DNA of 64,000 nucleotides from Ashinkailepas kermadecensis (lineage: Eukaryota > Arthropoda > Thecostraca > Neolepadidae), in the NCBI GenBank assembly GCA_034440615.1, contig JAOTOM010004133.1:115001-179000 (forward strand). The letters run 5' to 3'. Shown piece by piece: positions 29,091-40,560 of the stretch. The first letter of the stretch is position 1. Each line of letters starts with the position of its first letter. The notes under the pieces were generated by a model. The model searched no databases, was not told where the DNA came from, and saw only the letters and a list, made by a program, of their open reading frames with translations. A program made the translations under genes and the position numbers.

Positions 29091-29500
29091 AGTGTACAAT
29101 GTACAATGGTGTGCCTCGTCTTTGACGGGGACCGAGTCCTGTGAGGTGTGCAGTACTCGGGAGCGACGCCAACGGTGTGCCTCGTCTTTGACGGGGACCG
29201 AGTCCTGTGAGGTGTGCAGTACTCGGGAGCGACGCCAACGGTGTGCCTCGTCTTTGACGGGGACCGAGTCCTGTGAGGTGTGCAGTACTCGGGAGCGACG
29301 CCAACGGTGTGCCTCGTCTTTGACGGGGACCGAGTCCTGTGAGGTGTGCAGTACTCGGGAGCGACGCCAACGGTGTGCCTCGTCTTTGACGGGGACCGAG
29401 TCCTGTGAGGTGTGCAGTACTCGGGAGCGACGCCAACGGTGTGCCTCGTCTTTGACGGGGACCGAGTGCTGTGAGGTGTGCATTACTCGGGAGCGGTGCC
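29091..29500 (+). repeat. 66-bp tandem repeat x 6
   Basis: The unit contains GGTGTGCCTCGTCTTTGACG, GGGACCGAGTCCTGTGAGGT, GTGCAGTACTCGGGAGCGAC, GCCAAC. Five copies are almost identical and the last has a few changes. 66 bp is a multiple of 3, so open frames appear on both strands without meaning. Confidence 0.95.
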
Positions 29501-29930
29501 GCGGTGGCTGTGTCGTCTCGCCACCGCCGGCAGCGCTGGCATCGCGCGCGCAGTCAGTACCAGCCGAGCTGTGTTTAGCTGGTGACGCAGCTGAGATTTC
29601 CGATGATTGATGGTGTGTTCTGGTCGGTGTGACGGTCGGTCGGCCGAGCCGGTGGCTGACGGCGCAGCGCGACGATGGCCGATCTGCGTGTACATGCAAT
29701 ACACAAACAGTGGACTTGTGAGTCGGGACTCTGGACGACGGCATGGTGCGAGTGACGGCCACACGCGTCTGGACCACCTCGGCGGTGGCGTCCCCGCGTG
29801 TGTGGCACATCGGCACCTCCAGCCGGACGGCGGGTTACTTGCCGAGGTGGCCTCTCCGAAGCTGTAGCTGGGAAGTTGTGTGCACTGAGCTATTTGGTAA
29901 TCGAAGTGCATGGTACATTTCAGGCGCTTT
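29501..29930. other. Unassigned intergenic GC-rich sequence
   Basis: No gene recognised. It forms a unique spacer between the 66-bp array and the 33-bp array. Confidence 0.4.
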
Positions 29931-29934
29931 CAGG

Positions 29935-32900
29935 TTGCGCCTAACCGTATCATACCGTCAGGCTGACTTATGCCTGGCCGTGTCATGCCGTCAGGCGGGC
30001 GTGTGCCTGACCGTGTCATGCCGTCAAGCTGACGTGTGTCTGACCGTGTCATACCGTCAGGCTGACTTATGCCTGACCGTGTCATACCGTCAGGCTGACT
30101 TATGCCTGGCAGTGTCATGCCGTCAAGCTGACGTGTGTCTGACCGTGTCATACCGCCAGACGGGCGTGTGCCTGACCGTGTCATGCCGTCAAGCTGACGT
30201 GTGTCTGACCGTGTCATACCGCCAGGCGGGCGTGTGCCTGACCGTGTCATGCCGTCAAGCTGACGTGTGTCTGACCGTGTCATACCGCCAGACGGGCGTG
30301 TGCCTGACCGTGTCATGCCGTCAAGCTGACGTGTGTCTGACCGTGTCATACCGCCAGGCGGGCGTGTGCCTGACAGTGTCATGCCGTCAAGCTGACGTGT
30401 GTCTGACCGTGTCATACCGCCAGGCGGGCGTGTGCCTGACCGTGTCATGCCGTCAAGCTGACGTGTGTCTGACCGTGTCATACCGCCAGGCGGGCGTGTG
30501 CCTGACAGTGTCATGCCGTCAAGCTGACGTGTGTCTGACCGTGTCATACCGCCAGGCGGGCGTGTGCCTGGCCGTGTCATGCCGTCAAGCTGACGTGTGT
30601 CTGACCGTGTCATACCGCCAGGCGGGCGTGTGCCTGACAGTGTCATGCCGTCAAGCTGACGTGTGTCTGACCGTGTCATACCGCCAGGCGGGCGTGTGCC
30701 TGACCGTGTCATGCCGTCAAGCTGACGTGTGTCTGACCGTGTCATACCGCCAGGCGGGCGTGTGCCTGGCCGTGTCATGCCGTCAAGCTGACGTGTGTCT
30801 GACCGTGTCATACCGCCAGGCGGGCGTGTGCCTGACCGTGTCATGCCGTCAAGCTGACGTGTGTCTGACCGTGTCATACCGCCAGGCGGGCGTGTGCCTG
30901 ACCGTGTCATGCCGTCAAGCTGACGTGTGTCTGACCGTGTCATACCGCCAGGCGGGCGTGTGCCTGACCGTGTCATGCCGTCAAGCTGACGTGTGTCTGA
31001 CCGTGTCATACCGCCAGGCGGGCGTGTGCCTGGCCGTGTCATGCCGTCAAGCTGACGTGTGTCTGACCGTGTCATACCGCCAGGCGGGCGTGTGCCTGAC
31101 AGTGTCATGCCGTCAAGCTGACGTGTGTCTGACCGTGTCATACCGCCAGGCGGGCGTGTGCCTGACCGTGTCATGCCGTCAAGCTGACGTGTGTCTGACC
31201 GTGTCATACCGCCAGGCGGGCGTGTGCCTGACCGTGTCATGCCGTCAAGCTGACGTGTGTCTGACCGTGTCATACCGCCAGGCGGGCGTGTGCCTGACAG
31301 TGTCATGCCGTCAAGCTGACGTGTGTCTGACCGTGTCATACCGCCAGGCGGGCGTGTGCCTGACAGTGTCATGCCGTCAAGCTGACGTGTGTCTGACCGT
31401 GTCATACCGCCAGGCGGGCGTGTGCCTGGCCGTGTCATGCCGTCAAGCTGACGTGTGTCTGACCGTGTCATACCGCCAGGCGGGCGTGTGCCTGACAGTG
31501 TCATGCCGTCAAGCTGACGTGTGTCTGACCGTGTCATACCGCCAGGCGGGCGTGTGCCTGACCGTGTCATGCCGTCAAGCTGACGTGTGTCTGACCGTGT
31601 CATACCGCCAGGCGGGCGTGTGCCTGACAGTGTCATGCCGTCAAGCTGACGTGTGTCTGACCGTGTCATACCGCCAGGCGGGCGTGTGCCTGACCGTGTC
31701 ATGCCGTCAAGCTGACGTGTGTCTGACCGTGTCATACCGCCAGGCGGGCGTGTGCCTGACCGTGTCATGCCGTCAAGCTGACGTGTGTCTGACCGTGTCA
31801 TACCGCCAGGTGGGCGTGTGCCTGACAGTGTCATGCCGTCAAGCTGACGTGTGTCTGACCGTGTCATACCGCCAGGCGGGCGTGTGCCTGGCCGTGTCAT
31901 GCCGTCAAGCTGACGTGTGTCTGACCGTGTCATACCGCCAGGCGGGCGTGTGCCTGACCGTGTCATGCCGTCAAGCTGACGTGTGTCTGACCGTGTCATA
32001 CCGCCAGGCGGGCGTGTGCCTGACCGTGTCATGCCGTCAAGCTGACGTGTGTCTGACCGTGTCATACCGCCAGGCGGGCGTGTGCCTGACAGTGTCATGC
32101 CGTCAAGCTGACGTGTGTCTGACCGTGTCATACCGCCAGGCGGGCGTGTGCCTGACAGTGTCATGCCGTCAAGCTGACGTGTGTCTGACCGTGTCATGCC
32201 GCCAGGCTGACGTATGCCTGACCGTGTCATGCCGCCAGGCTGACTTATGCCTGACCGTGTCATACCGCCAGGCGGGCGTGTGCCTGGCCGTGTCATGCCG
32301 TCAAGCTGACGTGTGTCTGACCGTGTCATACCGCCAGGCGGGCGTGTGCCTGACAGTGTCATGCCGTCAAGCTGACGTGTGTCTGACCGTGTCATACCGC
32401 CAGGCGGGCGTGTGCCTGGCCGTGTCATGCCGTCAAGCTGACGTGTGTCTGACCGTGTCATACCGCCAGACGGGCGTGTGCCTGACCGTGTCATGCCGTC
32501 AAGCTGACGTGTGTCTGACCGTGTCATACCGCCAGGCGGGCGTGTGCCTGACCGTGTCATGCCGTCAAGCTGACGTGTGTCTGACCGTGTCATACCGCCA
32601 GGCGGGCGTGTGCCTGACCGTGTCATGCCGTCAAGCTGACGTGTGTCTGACCGTGTCATACCGCCAGGCGGGCGTGTGCCTGGCCGTGTCATGCCGTCAA
32701 GCTGACGTGTGTCTGACCGTGTCATACCGCCAGGCGGGCGTGTGCCTGGCCGTGTCATGCCGTCAAGCTGACGTGTGTCTGACCGTGTCATACCGCCAGG
32801 CGGGCGTGTGCCTGGCCGTGTCATGCCGTCAAGCTGACGTGTGTCTGACCGTGTCATACCGCCAGGCGGGCGTGTGCCTGGCCGTGTCATGCCGTCAAGC

Positions 32901-32957
32901 TGACGTGTGTCTGACCGTGTCATACCGCCAGGCGGGCGTGTGCCTGGCCGTGTCATG
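29935..32957 (+). repeat. 33-bp satellite organised as 66-bp dimers (about 45 copies)
   Basis: Two monomer types alternate: GTGTCATGCCGTCAAGCTGA, CGTGTGTCTGACC and GTGTCATACCGCCAGGCGGG, CGTGTGCCTGACC (33 bp each). The alternation is strict over most of 3 kb, a higher-order repeat. Variation is concentrated at the monomer ends (GACC, GACA or GGCC). 33 is 3 x 11, so uninterrupted frames of more than 1000 codons exist on both strands; these are not genes. The same monomer family forms the array at 43880-44705. Confidence 0.97.
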
Positions 32958-32962
32958 CCTTG

Positions 32963-34490
32963 TCATGTCAAGGGTGCGGTGGCAAGCGGCTCGATCGGCG
33001 TCCTGCGGCAATTGGCGTGAGCGACTCGTCGCGCCAGATTGTCAGCTCGTGTTGATGCTGGGTCATGGCCAGCACGGATGACGATGATGTCTTCACCGAG
33101 CGGGATGGGTTGTAGGGTTGAAGGTTGCGTTGTGGGACATGTTGGGACAGAGCTCTGTTTTCGTTGCACAAGACGATACACGATAACACCTGTTGCGACT
33201 ACCAGCAGCAATACCACCGGGATAACCAATGCTGACTGTCCTAGCACTGTATGATAGAGGAGTCCACGTGTTGACTAGTTGGTAGCTGAGGCGGGAGATC
33301 GTGATATCGAGGTCGGGTAACATCGACAGGGGCCGCTGTCAAGGCTAGGTAGCTGAGTTCAAATGGTCTGCTCCGCCAGCTCGACCAACTGGATCAGCTG
33401 TGAGCGCAAGGAGTTCACATGGCTGACGTCCATAAGGGACATTTTTGAGCTGGCTGTGGGGATTCAAAATTACTTTGAAAGGATTAAGCAGCCATTTTTC
33501 AAGTGCACCAAATGTGCGAGGGTGGTCGTGGTGAATTCCGAAGTGCCATTGGCACAAACTATTTGAACTTTCACTGTTGATCCCGAAGTGATCAGCCAAA
33601 GGTTTCGTTCTACTTCAAAAGCTGTCGGTGTACTTCTAAAGGGCGAGGTATTAATGATCTGGTAGTACTCCTCGAGTTTGTTGGTCCGGTAGGGTAAAGC
33701 TTTACCATTTGGTACGGCATTTTTGATGTTCGAAAGAATTATAAGCAGTTGGCTGGTTTTACCAACGATCGAGACAGGATGCCATGAACTGAAAGGCTGA
33801 GTTGCGTCTGCAATTCCGAAAGTTGAGTGCTAGCTTGTTTAATGATGGCTCGAGCATTTTCAGTCACCTTGGCAATTTGGGTTTGAAGTGAAATGTAGGT
33901 TTCAAAGTTTTGCAGTGCGGTGTGTTCCAGATTTGAGACCTGGTAGGTCAGATTGTTCACCAAACGGCTGATCTGGTTGATCGCCTCACGGTTTGTTTGT
34001 ACTTCCGCGTTGGTATGGTTCATGAGGTATACATTTTCTCCAAGGATGTGAACTATTTGGTCTTTGGTAAGGTCGGCGTCGGTAGCTGTACGGAAAAGAA
34101 AGGACAAGGCATTTTCAACGAAGGGCAGTACGGATCGCTTCCGTCTACGATTGTTCGGAATGATTGATTTGGCTGTCAGGACGGTATCATCTAAATTTAT
34201 CCTAAGTGTTTTCCAGCTATCGGTCAGCTGGGATTTCACGTTGTCGGAATACGGAAAGTGCGGATGATAGACAGTGACAGTGAGATATAGTCCTAGACGT
34301 TTTTCGAACACATGTAGTGTGTGGTCAGGTCACTCAGCGTTGTTGACACATCATACACATGAAGGGGCACATGTACATTCAAGATTTCATGGGTTGAATA
34401 CAAGACACCGCGTGGCAAAAAACAGCTCCGTAAGAGGTTTCAAGTACAAGGAGCAATAGGATAGTAATGATTTCGACCATCGACATTCTG
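32963..34490 (-). pseudogene. Envelope-like gene relic of the Gypsy-type element
   Basis: On the - strand the order is a hydrophobic signal-peptide-like start near 34486, a central part open from 34311 to 33739, and a C-terminal part with a strong transmembrane segment coded near 33235-33175. The central part has a basic furin-type cleavage motif followed by a hydrophobic fusion-peptide-like stretch and then coiled-coil-like sequence. This is the plan of the F-type fusion proteins of insect errantiviruses and baculoviruses. At least two frame breaks (one just after the signal peptide, one or more near 33735-33460) make it non-functional as it stands. The 33-bp satellite begins right after its end. 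Confidence 0.7.
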
Positions 34491-35159
34491 TAAAATGAAA
34501 GACCTGTGTCACACTAGACCTGACACTAGCCTCTTAATTTTGAATGCAGTTCAAAATTGAAAATGATCCATGATGGAAAATGATCTGAATCCACTCTTGA
34601 AAATGATCCATGATCGAAAAGTTTGAGATCTAATATATCTAATGTTTATTAAAAGCACAGCATTCCTCGTCAATGTGGGCCAAAACGATTCACCTTATTT
34701 TACTTTTAATCACACTAGACATCAGGATAGGTGACGTCACAAAGTCACACCAATAGCATTATGCCCATATGGGGTTATATCAAAATGGTGCTGCACGCAC
34801 CACATCAATCACATCGGTGATCATCATGCCGGTAGGTGGCGTTACTCCGTCACCGAATGTGGCGTCCCTGCACCAACAATACAATTACACAATCACCTGA
34901 GGCGACTCATTGGTACACACTCAACAATACACCTACTAGATTAGTTTCCAAGCATCGATTTAAACATCTCCGTCTGTGATTTCATTTGTGCTAGCGTCAT
35001 TGCGTTCTGTTTCTCCACAAAATTCGTGAATACGCTAGTTTTATCGTGAATACGCTAGTTTTAATTCGTGAATACGCTAGTTTTTTATGTGACGTCGACA
35101 CGGTCGACATCAGCTTCGTAATCAGTGGAAGTAGCAGAGTCATCATGAATTTGACTTTT
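34491..35159. other. Non-coding gap inside the Gypsy-type element
   Basis: No protein match. TCGTGAATACGCTAGTTTTA occurs three times in tandem near 35024-35085, and AAAATGATCCATGAT-type repeats occur near 34558-34617. On the - strand an AATAAA lies near 34650. It may be a spliced leader of env or an inserted fragment. Confidence 0.45.
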
Positions 35160-35645
35160 TTATCGGGGTCGATCATCGTCAGATGTTTCCACCAAGGGTC
35201 GTTTTTCAGGGGCTGGCCTCACTTGGCTTTCAGTCGAATCCTGCAAGCGTTTGGCTAATTCTGAAAGCGGAAGTTCATCTTTCGGCTCGCTATTTGGAGG
35301 CTTTGAATGTTTCGTTAATTGCGATTGTGAAGTTTCACGGTCTGAATCACTGGACGTGGGCATTGGTCGTTTTAGGCACTCTGCTAATTCTGATAGGGAT
35401 AAATTGTCTTCTGAATCACTAGAAGAGGGGAGTGGTCTTTTGTTTCGTTCAACTAATTCCGAAAGTGGGGCATCGTCGTCTGACTCACTAGTCGACGGTA
35501 ACGGCCTTTTGTTTCTCTGAACTGGTTCAGACAGATAAATGTCTGTCCCGGTATCACATGATACTGGTGAGGGCTCAGCTACATCTGCTAACTTGGTGAG
35601 AGGTGATTCACTTTCCGGCAGGTCAGACTCGACCGACGGTGGCAC
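35160..35645 (-). CDS. Acidic repeat protein between integrase and env (unknown function)
   Basis: About 160 residues with four or five imperfect repeats of about 27 residues. Each has the form LSELVERNKRPLPSSSDSED (hydrophobic LSEL, basic KRP, Ser/Asp/Glu-rich end). It resembles no gag, pol or env domain I know. It is open without internal stops while its neighbours are broken. It could be a C-terminal extension of pol or an accessory protein. Function is not assigned. Confidence 0.5.
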   Translation of the reverse strand: MPPSVESDLPESESPLTKLADVAEPSPVSCDTGTDIYLSEPVQRNKRPLPSTSESDDDAPLSELVERNKRPLPSSSDSEDNLSLSELAECLKRPMPTSSDSDRETSQSQLTKHSKPPNSEPKDELPLSELAKRLQDSTESQVRPAPEKRPLVETSDDDRPR

Positions 35646-35723
35646 ACGGCCAGGTATTGTTTATCCTATTGTCGACTCAGCAGTAACTTCAGGCTTTGTT
35701 ATCGGCGGGGTGTCTACATCCTT

Positions 35724-37026
35724 CTAGCAATCGTCATCATATGGACTACAGGTCGGGCCAGCCTCGACACGTTTGGCTGACCTAGAAGGCTGTACTCGCT
35801 CAGGGGCGGTACCGTCAGCCTTTGACATTTTCACTAAAAATTTATGGTTCACCAGCTCATCTTCATCCTTGGTAAGTTCCCATGCTGTGGTGGGGTCGGC
35901 TAGCCGAAATTTCTGGGCATGTACCAGTCGGGTCTTGCCGGTGGTCTGATGCATAATTACAAAATTGACTGGGCTAGTCTGTTTGACAATCCGAAAGTAT
36001 GGTTTCCAGGGCAGCGATAACTTTGGCGACGTGCCAGGCTGCACCGTTGCGTCATAATAATATACGGGATCTCCAATTTGGAAATTTCGTGGCTCGGCTT
36101 TGCAGTCTGCATAATCTCGGTTCCTCTCATGGCTCTCAACGATGTGCGTCTTCACGTGACTGTAAGCTTCATACAAATTGGGCAACATGTTTTGGGACAT
36201 AGTCCTCTTCATAATATCTAACTTTTGGCTGGAGCAAATTGTCCAAATGGAGAACGGGGTATCTGCCGTACAACGTAAAGAACGGCGAAATGGTTCCGGA
36301 GCTTCCAATGTTTGCGGTCCGATAAGCGGCAAGAGTGGCGGGAATTTTTGTGTCCCAATCATTCTGATTTTTGTTGATGGTTTTTGCTAACATGTCGTTT
36401 TGGCATTTATGGTACCTCTCGACTCGCCCGTTCGTTTGTGGCCGATACGCACTAGTGGTGATATGGCGAATATTTAGGCAAGTTTCCAATTCATAAACAA
36501 CTGCATTTCTAAATTTGGATCCCAGGTCAGAGAGGATGACTCGTGGACAGGAATGGCGTGGAATAATTTATTCCACGAGTATTTTTGCGACGGTATGAGC
36601 ATCCTTTCGTTCAGTGTAAAAACTGTCCGGCCAAGAAGAAAACAAGTCGATGATCGTTATGACGTATTGGTTACCTTTTTGCGTTTCTGGGAATGGTCCA
36701 CAAGTGTCAATAGCAATCATTTAAAATGGATAGTGAGGTACTGGCATTTCTTGCACGGGTGCTGGGGCTGCTTTGGCTCTGCATCCTGTGCAAAGAACGC
36801 AAGCTTTGAGATAGGCCACAGTGTCTCTCCACATTCCGTTCCAGTAATATCTAAATTTAAGCTTTTCGTACGTTTCCGTGGGTCCCATGTGGCCTGCAAA
36901 TAAACATTCTTGCATCTCCTTCAGCACTTCTTGTCTCAAGCAATTGGGCACGCATAGTTGTAAGCCTGGACATGGTCCACAGCGAGGCCCGTCGCTAATT
37001 TTGTAGATGAGTCTATCCAATTCCAT
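35724..37026 (-). pseudogene. Gypsy-type integrase, broken
   Basis: The N-terminal zinc-binding part lies at about 37026-36721, with GHMGPTETYEKLKFRYYWNG and paired cysteines in CVLCTGC. Core and C-terminal pieces follow at 36489-36169 (AYRPQTNGRVERYHKC, with the catalytic Glu) and 36362-35724 (GDPVYYYD and a basic tail). Stops and frameshifts lie between the pieces, including the region that should hold the first catalytic Asp residues (about 36720-36490). Confidence 0.75.
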
Positions 37027-37130
37027 GTAATGTAAAACGATGTCTCGATAATCTGCGTGATTTTGTCATTCATGATTTTTCGAATAATTGCTAAGTCCTC
37101 ATCTGCCTTCTGAAATTTATCTATATTTTC

Positions 37131-38400
37131 CTATTTTACTAATATGTCCTTAAATTTTTCTTCTCTGCTTAGCTCTTCCTCTGGTTTCCTGAACTCAGTT
37201 TGGCGGAGACCACTCGTGGGAACATGGTCTGAATCAATGACATTCACGGCTTGGTCGGATTCATTAATTCTACTGAGATGACCTGCAATTACATTTTTGC
37301 TTCTTTTAATATAAATTACTTCACAGTTATGCTCTGAAAGCATGCTAGCCCATCTCTACAGCATGGAATTTTTCATTTCTGACAGGCTCAAGAAGGTGAG
37401 CAGATGGTGATCGGTCAGAATGGTGAATTTCGATCCTAACAAATACTGTCGTAATTTTTGCATGGCCCAAACGCATGCATAGGCCTCCTTCTGAACTATT
37501 GGCCATTTACGTTGTGTTTCGTTCAATTGTTTTGACAGGTATTGTACCGCTCTTTCATTGTCACTATGGTTCTGCACTAACACGGCTCCAATGACATTTT
37601 GGGAAGCGTCCGTGTATAATTTGTACTCCTTCGTGATGTCGGGATATGCCAGTACAGGTGCGGAAGCTAATTTTTGCTTGAGAGTTTCGAAAACATGTTC
37701 GGACTCGTCGGTCAAATCAAATTTTGCATGTTGCTTAGTGAGGTTTATAAGTGGCGCTGAGATTTGACTGAAGTTGGGAATGAAGCGATGGTAGTAAGAA
37801 CACATACCGATAAATGAGCGGACTCCCTTGACGTTGGTCGGGGCTGCCATATGTTGAATCGCTTCAACCTTCTCGGGGTGTTTGGCACCTGTCACTATGT
37901 GTCCTAAGTATTGTACTTTTTCTTTCAAGAAGTTGCACTTCGAAAGTTTTAATTTCAATTTCGGTTTACGTAGTCGGCGGAAAACTTCTTCAAGATGGGC
38001 CAAATGTGCGTCAAACGTTTTCGAGTATACTATTATGTCATCAATGTAGGCCGTTGCAAACTGATTTTGAATTCCAGACAACACTTTGTTCATCAACTCC
38101 ATGAATTTCGATGGCGCGTTACAGATGCCAAATGACATGTTGCGAAAGCTACACAGGCCTAGAAAACACGTTAATGCTGTTTTTGGGATGCTCTCTTCTG
38201 ACATAGAAATTTCCTAATAACCAGCTTTCAAATCCAAAGACGAAAAGAAGTTCGCACCTCCCAAAGAGGCGAGGATGTCTTCAATGAGCGGGAGTGGATA
38301 TCTGTTTTTCTTGGTCACCTTATTTAATTTTCTAAAGTCAATTGCGAAACGGTTGCTTCCGTCTTTTTTGTGAACGATTACTATCGGAGCCGCCCAGGGG
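37131..38400 (-). pseudogene. Gypsy-type reverse transcriptase and RNase H, broken
   Basis: From 38204 the frame reads FRNMSFGICNAPSKFMELMN and then AYIDDIIVYSKTFDAHLAHL, the catalytic YIDD of Gypsy RT. It continues with KCNFLKEKVQYLGHIV, GMCSYYHRFIPNFS and RNase H (YKLYTDASQNVIGAVL with TDAS, KEAYACVWAMQKLRQYLLGS, FTILTDHHLLTFL). A stop near 37356 and a frame change precede the end (IYIKRSKNVIAGHLSRI at 37330-37260). The N-terminal RT motifs near 38400-38210 are in another frame. Confidence 0.85.
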
Positions 38401-38407
38401 CTGCTGA

Positions 38408-39481
38408 TTATTCAATGATTCCGGCTTTTAGCAATACTTTGATTTGTTCTTCTACATATTTTCGATGAGAGAATGGAGTTTTGTAAGGCGCTTGTCGGAT
38501 CTGTGTGTTATCTCCAGTATCAATGTCCATTTCCAGAACATCAGTCGTGCCAAGGTCTGCGTCAGTCTCGGCAAATAGGTCAGTGTTAGCACGTAACAGC
38601 TGTTCTAGTTGGTCCTTGTTAGCACCAGTCAGGTGAGCCAGTTTGGCTCGCTCGAGCGGGTCAGAGGTTGTGGTCGGCGGCGTCAGTTCAATGTTTCGGG
38701 TCATGTCGATCAGTTTTCCTAGGTCAGATTCGTCTATTTTATCAGCGAATGCGATCACTTGCTCTGGGTACAAGGAGAAATCTCGTGTAGTGGCGTTGAC
38801 AATTCGAACTGGTAGGCGTTTATGCTGATCAGGTTTTGCAACTACTTCGGCTATGAACAAACCAAGTTCCTCAGAGATCAGCGGCATATTATCCAGCGAG
38901 CGTACATAATAATTTCGATCGCCTAGTTGGACACAGTTGATGAAGGCTGGGCATTCCACGATAGTGTTGCCGGGAATGTGGACTCTTGCTTTGACACGGA
39001 CTAATGAGCTCGCCTGCTCACTGGTCTGGCGTTGCGGTCTCAGTGGGATCATGTTTCCTTGGATGCAGAGAGCCTTTTTCTCAAAGTCTAATTTTGCTCC
39101 AAACTCCGTCAAAAAATCATTTCCCAACATACATTCCTGTTTCAGGTCCTCTACTATTTGAATTTCTAACGTTTTTCGGAATTTGCTCACCTCAACCATG
39201 AAGGTTCCGACTCCAATGTTTTTCAGGCAATGGCCACTGGCGAATATCAGTGGTATGTAGTCTCGTCGGTCATCTGCTAAATTTATAATGTTTTTCTCAG
39301 CGATTTTGTCAATTTTTTTCTTCTCGAAATCAATGATATATCGGCTCCGGTTCTCACAAGCGTATAGGCCTTTTGGTTGCCTATATGAAGCCAAGCCATG
39401 GTGTGTTCGCCTTGATGTGATTTTTTTTGGCACGGGCCAGTTTCTGTTTACGTTTTTCGGGCACTGTCTTTTTGCTGACAT
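38408..39481 (-). pseudogene. Gypsy-type protease and start of reverse transcriptase
   Basis: Open over 357 codons on the - strand. The middle (CMLGNDFLTEFGAKLDFEKK) matches the second conserved block of retroelement aspartic proteases (ILGxDFL). I do not see the catalytic DTG/DSG where expected upstream, so the active site is probably lost or in a shifted frame. The end (QIRQAPYKTPFSHRKYVEEQ then IKVLLKAGIIE) is the standard entry to Gypsy RT. Confidence 0.7.
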
Positions 39482-39559
39482 TTTTCTTCTCCTTTCTCTT
39501 TGTTTCCTCTTTCTGAATTTTCTCAGCTCTATCGCGGTGGTCAGTCACGACAGAGCTCA

Positions 39560-40510
39560 TTAGTTGTCCGGCTGACTGATCGGTTGTGAGCGGAACTGCC
39601 GTCCAAGATGACCAATTTTTTCACATTTCACACAGCTGGGTCTGCCATCTGAAGCCCAGCGGTGGGCTGGGTTTGGCGGTGCTCTCCGCGTTCTGGGGCC
39701 CATAGAGGGTCGTGGCTGAGGGTGTCCATGGTGGGATCCTGAGGGATAGGCTCGCGGCGGTCGCGGGTAACGTTGGTACAATGGGTGAAATACTCGGGGT
39801 CCAGGCTGAAGTTGGTTCTCCGTTTGCGGTTTCTCCGTTTCCGGCTTTTTCGCTGTTCATTTTTTCACCGATTGACCTATAGCCAAAACTAGTTTCTCTA
39901 ATTTGTCCAATCTGTCCTCTCCTTTCTCCGGGTGAATCGCATCAATTTCCATTGGTTCCTCTTTCCGTACTCCTCTGCATAACTCAATGGCCATGTCTAT
40001 CTGCTGCTCTCTCACTGCACATTGAATGGCTTGCTCTAGTACTCGGAACTGCTGTCGGTATAATTTATTTGTCAAAGAGCTACTTTGAACACCTCTGTTA
40101 AAAATGTCTATCAGAATGTCGTGATTTGTGGGATTTTCCAAGTCCGTGTATGCCTCACGTGCCAGAGCGAATAACCTGTCATCAAAAATGTTGTACTAGT
40201 TCCGCCCGAGGCTGTCTCATTTTTCCCAGAATTTCCTGTGAGCACTTTTGATCCGAAAGGTCAGAGTACCTTTCTCGCATGACTCGTTTAACTTCTGCCC
40301 ACGTCAAATGTGGTTGTTGAAGGAACACGCGTTGCATGAATTCGGCCGCAGGTCCAGAAAACTTTTGATACAAATTATCTGCATTTGTTCGTCATCCATG
40401 CTAAAATGTATGCGTTCCAGTTGGCGTAGCCAATCACAAAGCTTCTTGTGGCTGTCCTCAGAGAGCGGTTTAATATTCTGGCTCAGTCCCTGTGCACTCC
40501 TTTCCAATCT
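39560..40510 (-). pseudogene. Gypsy-type gag, broken
   Basis: Three pieces in different frames: 40507-40304 (LCDWLRQLERIHF), 40373-40182 (FLQQPHLTWAEVKRVMRERY and SDQKCSQEILGKMRQ) and 40141-39857 (LAIGQSVKK end). A nucleocapsid part follows at 39781-39560, with CVKCEKIGHLGRQF. The zinc knuckle CX2CX4HX4C is recognisable, but its fourth ligand is Phe instead of Cys. Confidence 0.65.
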
Positions 40511-40560
40511 GATTTTGTTGAAGCTGTCGGCAAGTCTATCAAAGGTAATTTCAGTCGTGT

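Larger units (their letters stand above)
33000..40560 (-). mobile_element. Gypsy-type LTR retroelement with env, decayed
   Basis: On the - strand the order is gag (40510-39560), protease/RT start (39481-38408), RT-RNase H (38400-37131), integrase (37026-35724), an acidic repeat protein (35645-35160), a non-coding gap, and env (34490-32963). This is an endogenous, retrovirus-like element. Many frame breaks occur. I looked for a pair of LTRs and a primer-binding site at both ends and found none; the left end abuts the 33-bp satellite, so at least the 3' LTR seems lost. Confidence 0.8.

Noticed and set aside
29743..33081. Open frames of 1112 (+) and 1008 (-) codons
   Set aside because: They arise because the satellite unit is 33 bp and lacks stops in both directions. 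Two overlapping antisense frames of this kind are not credible genes.
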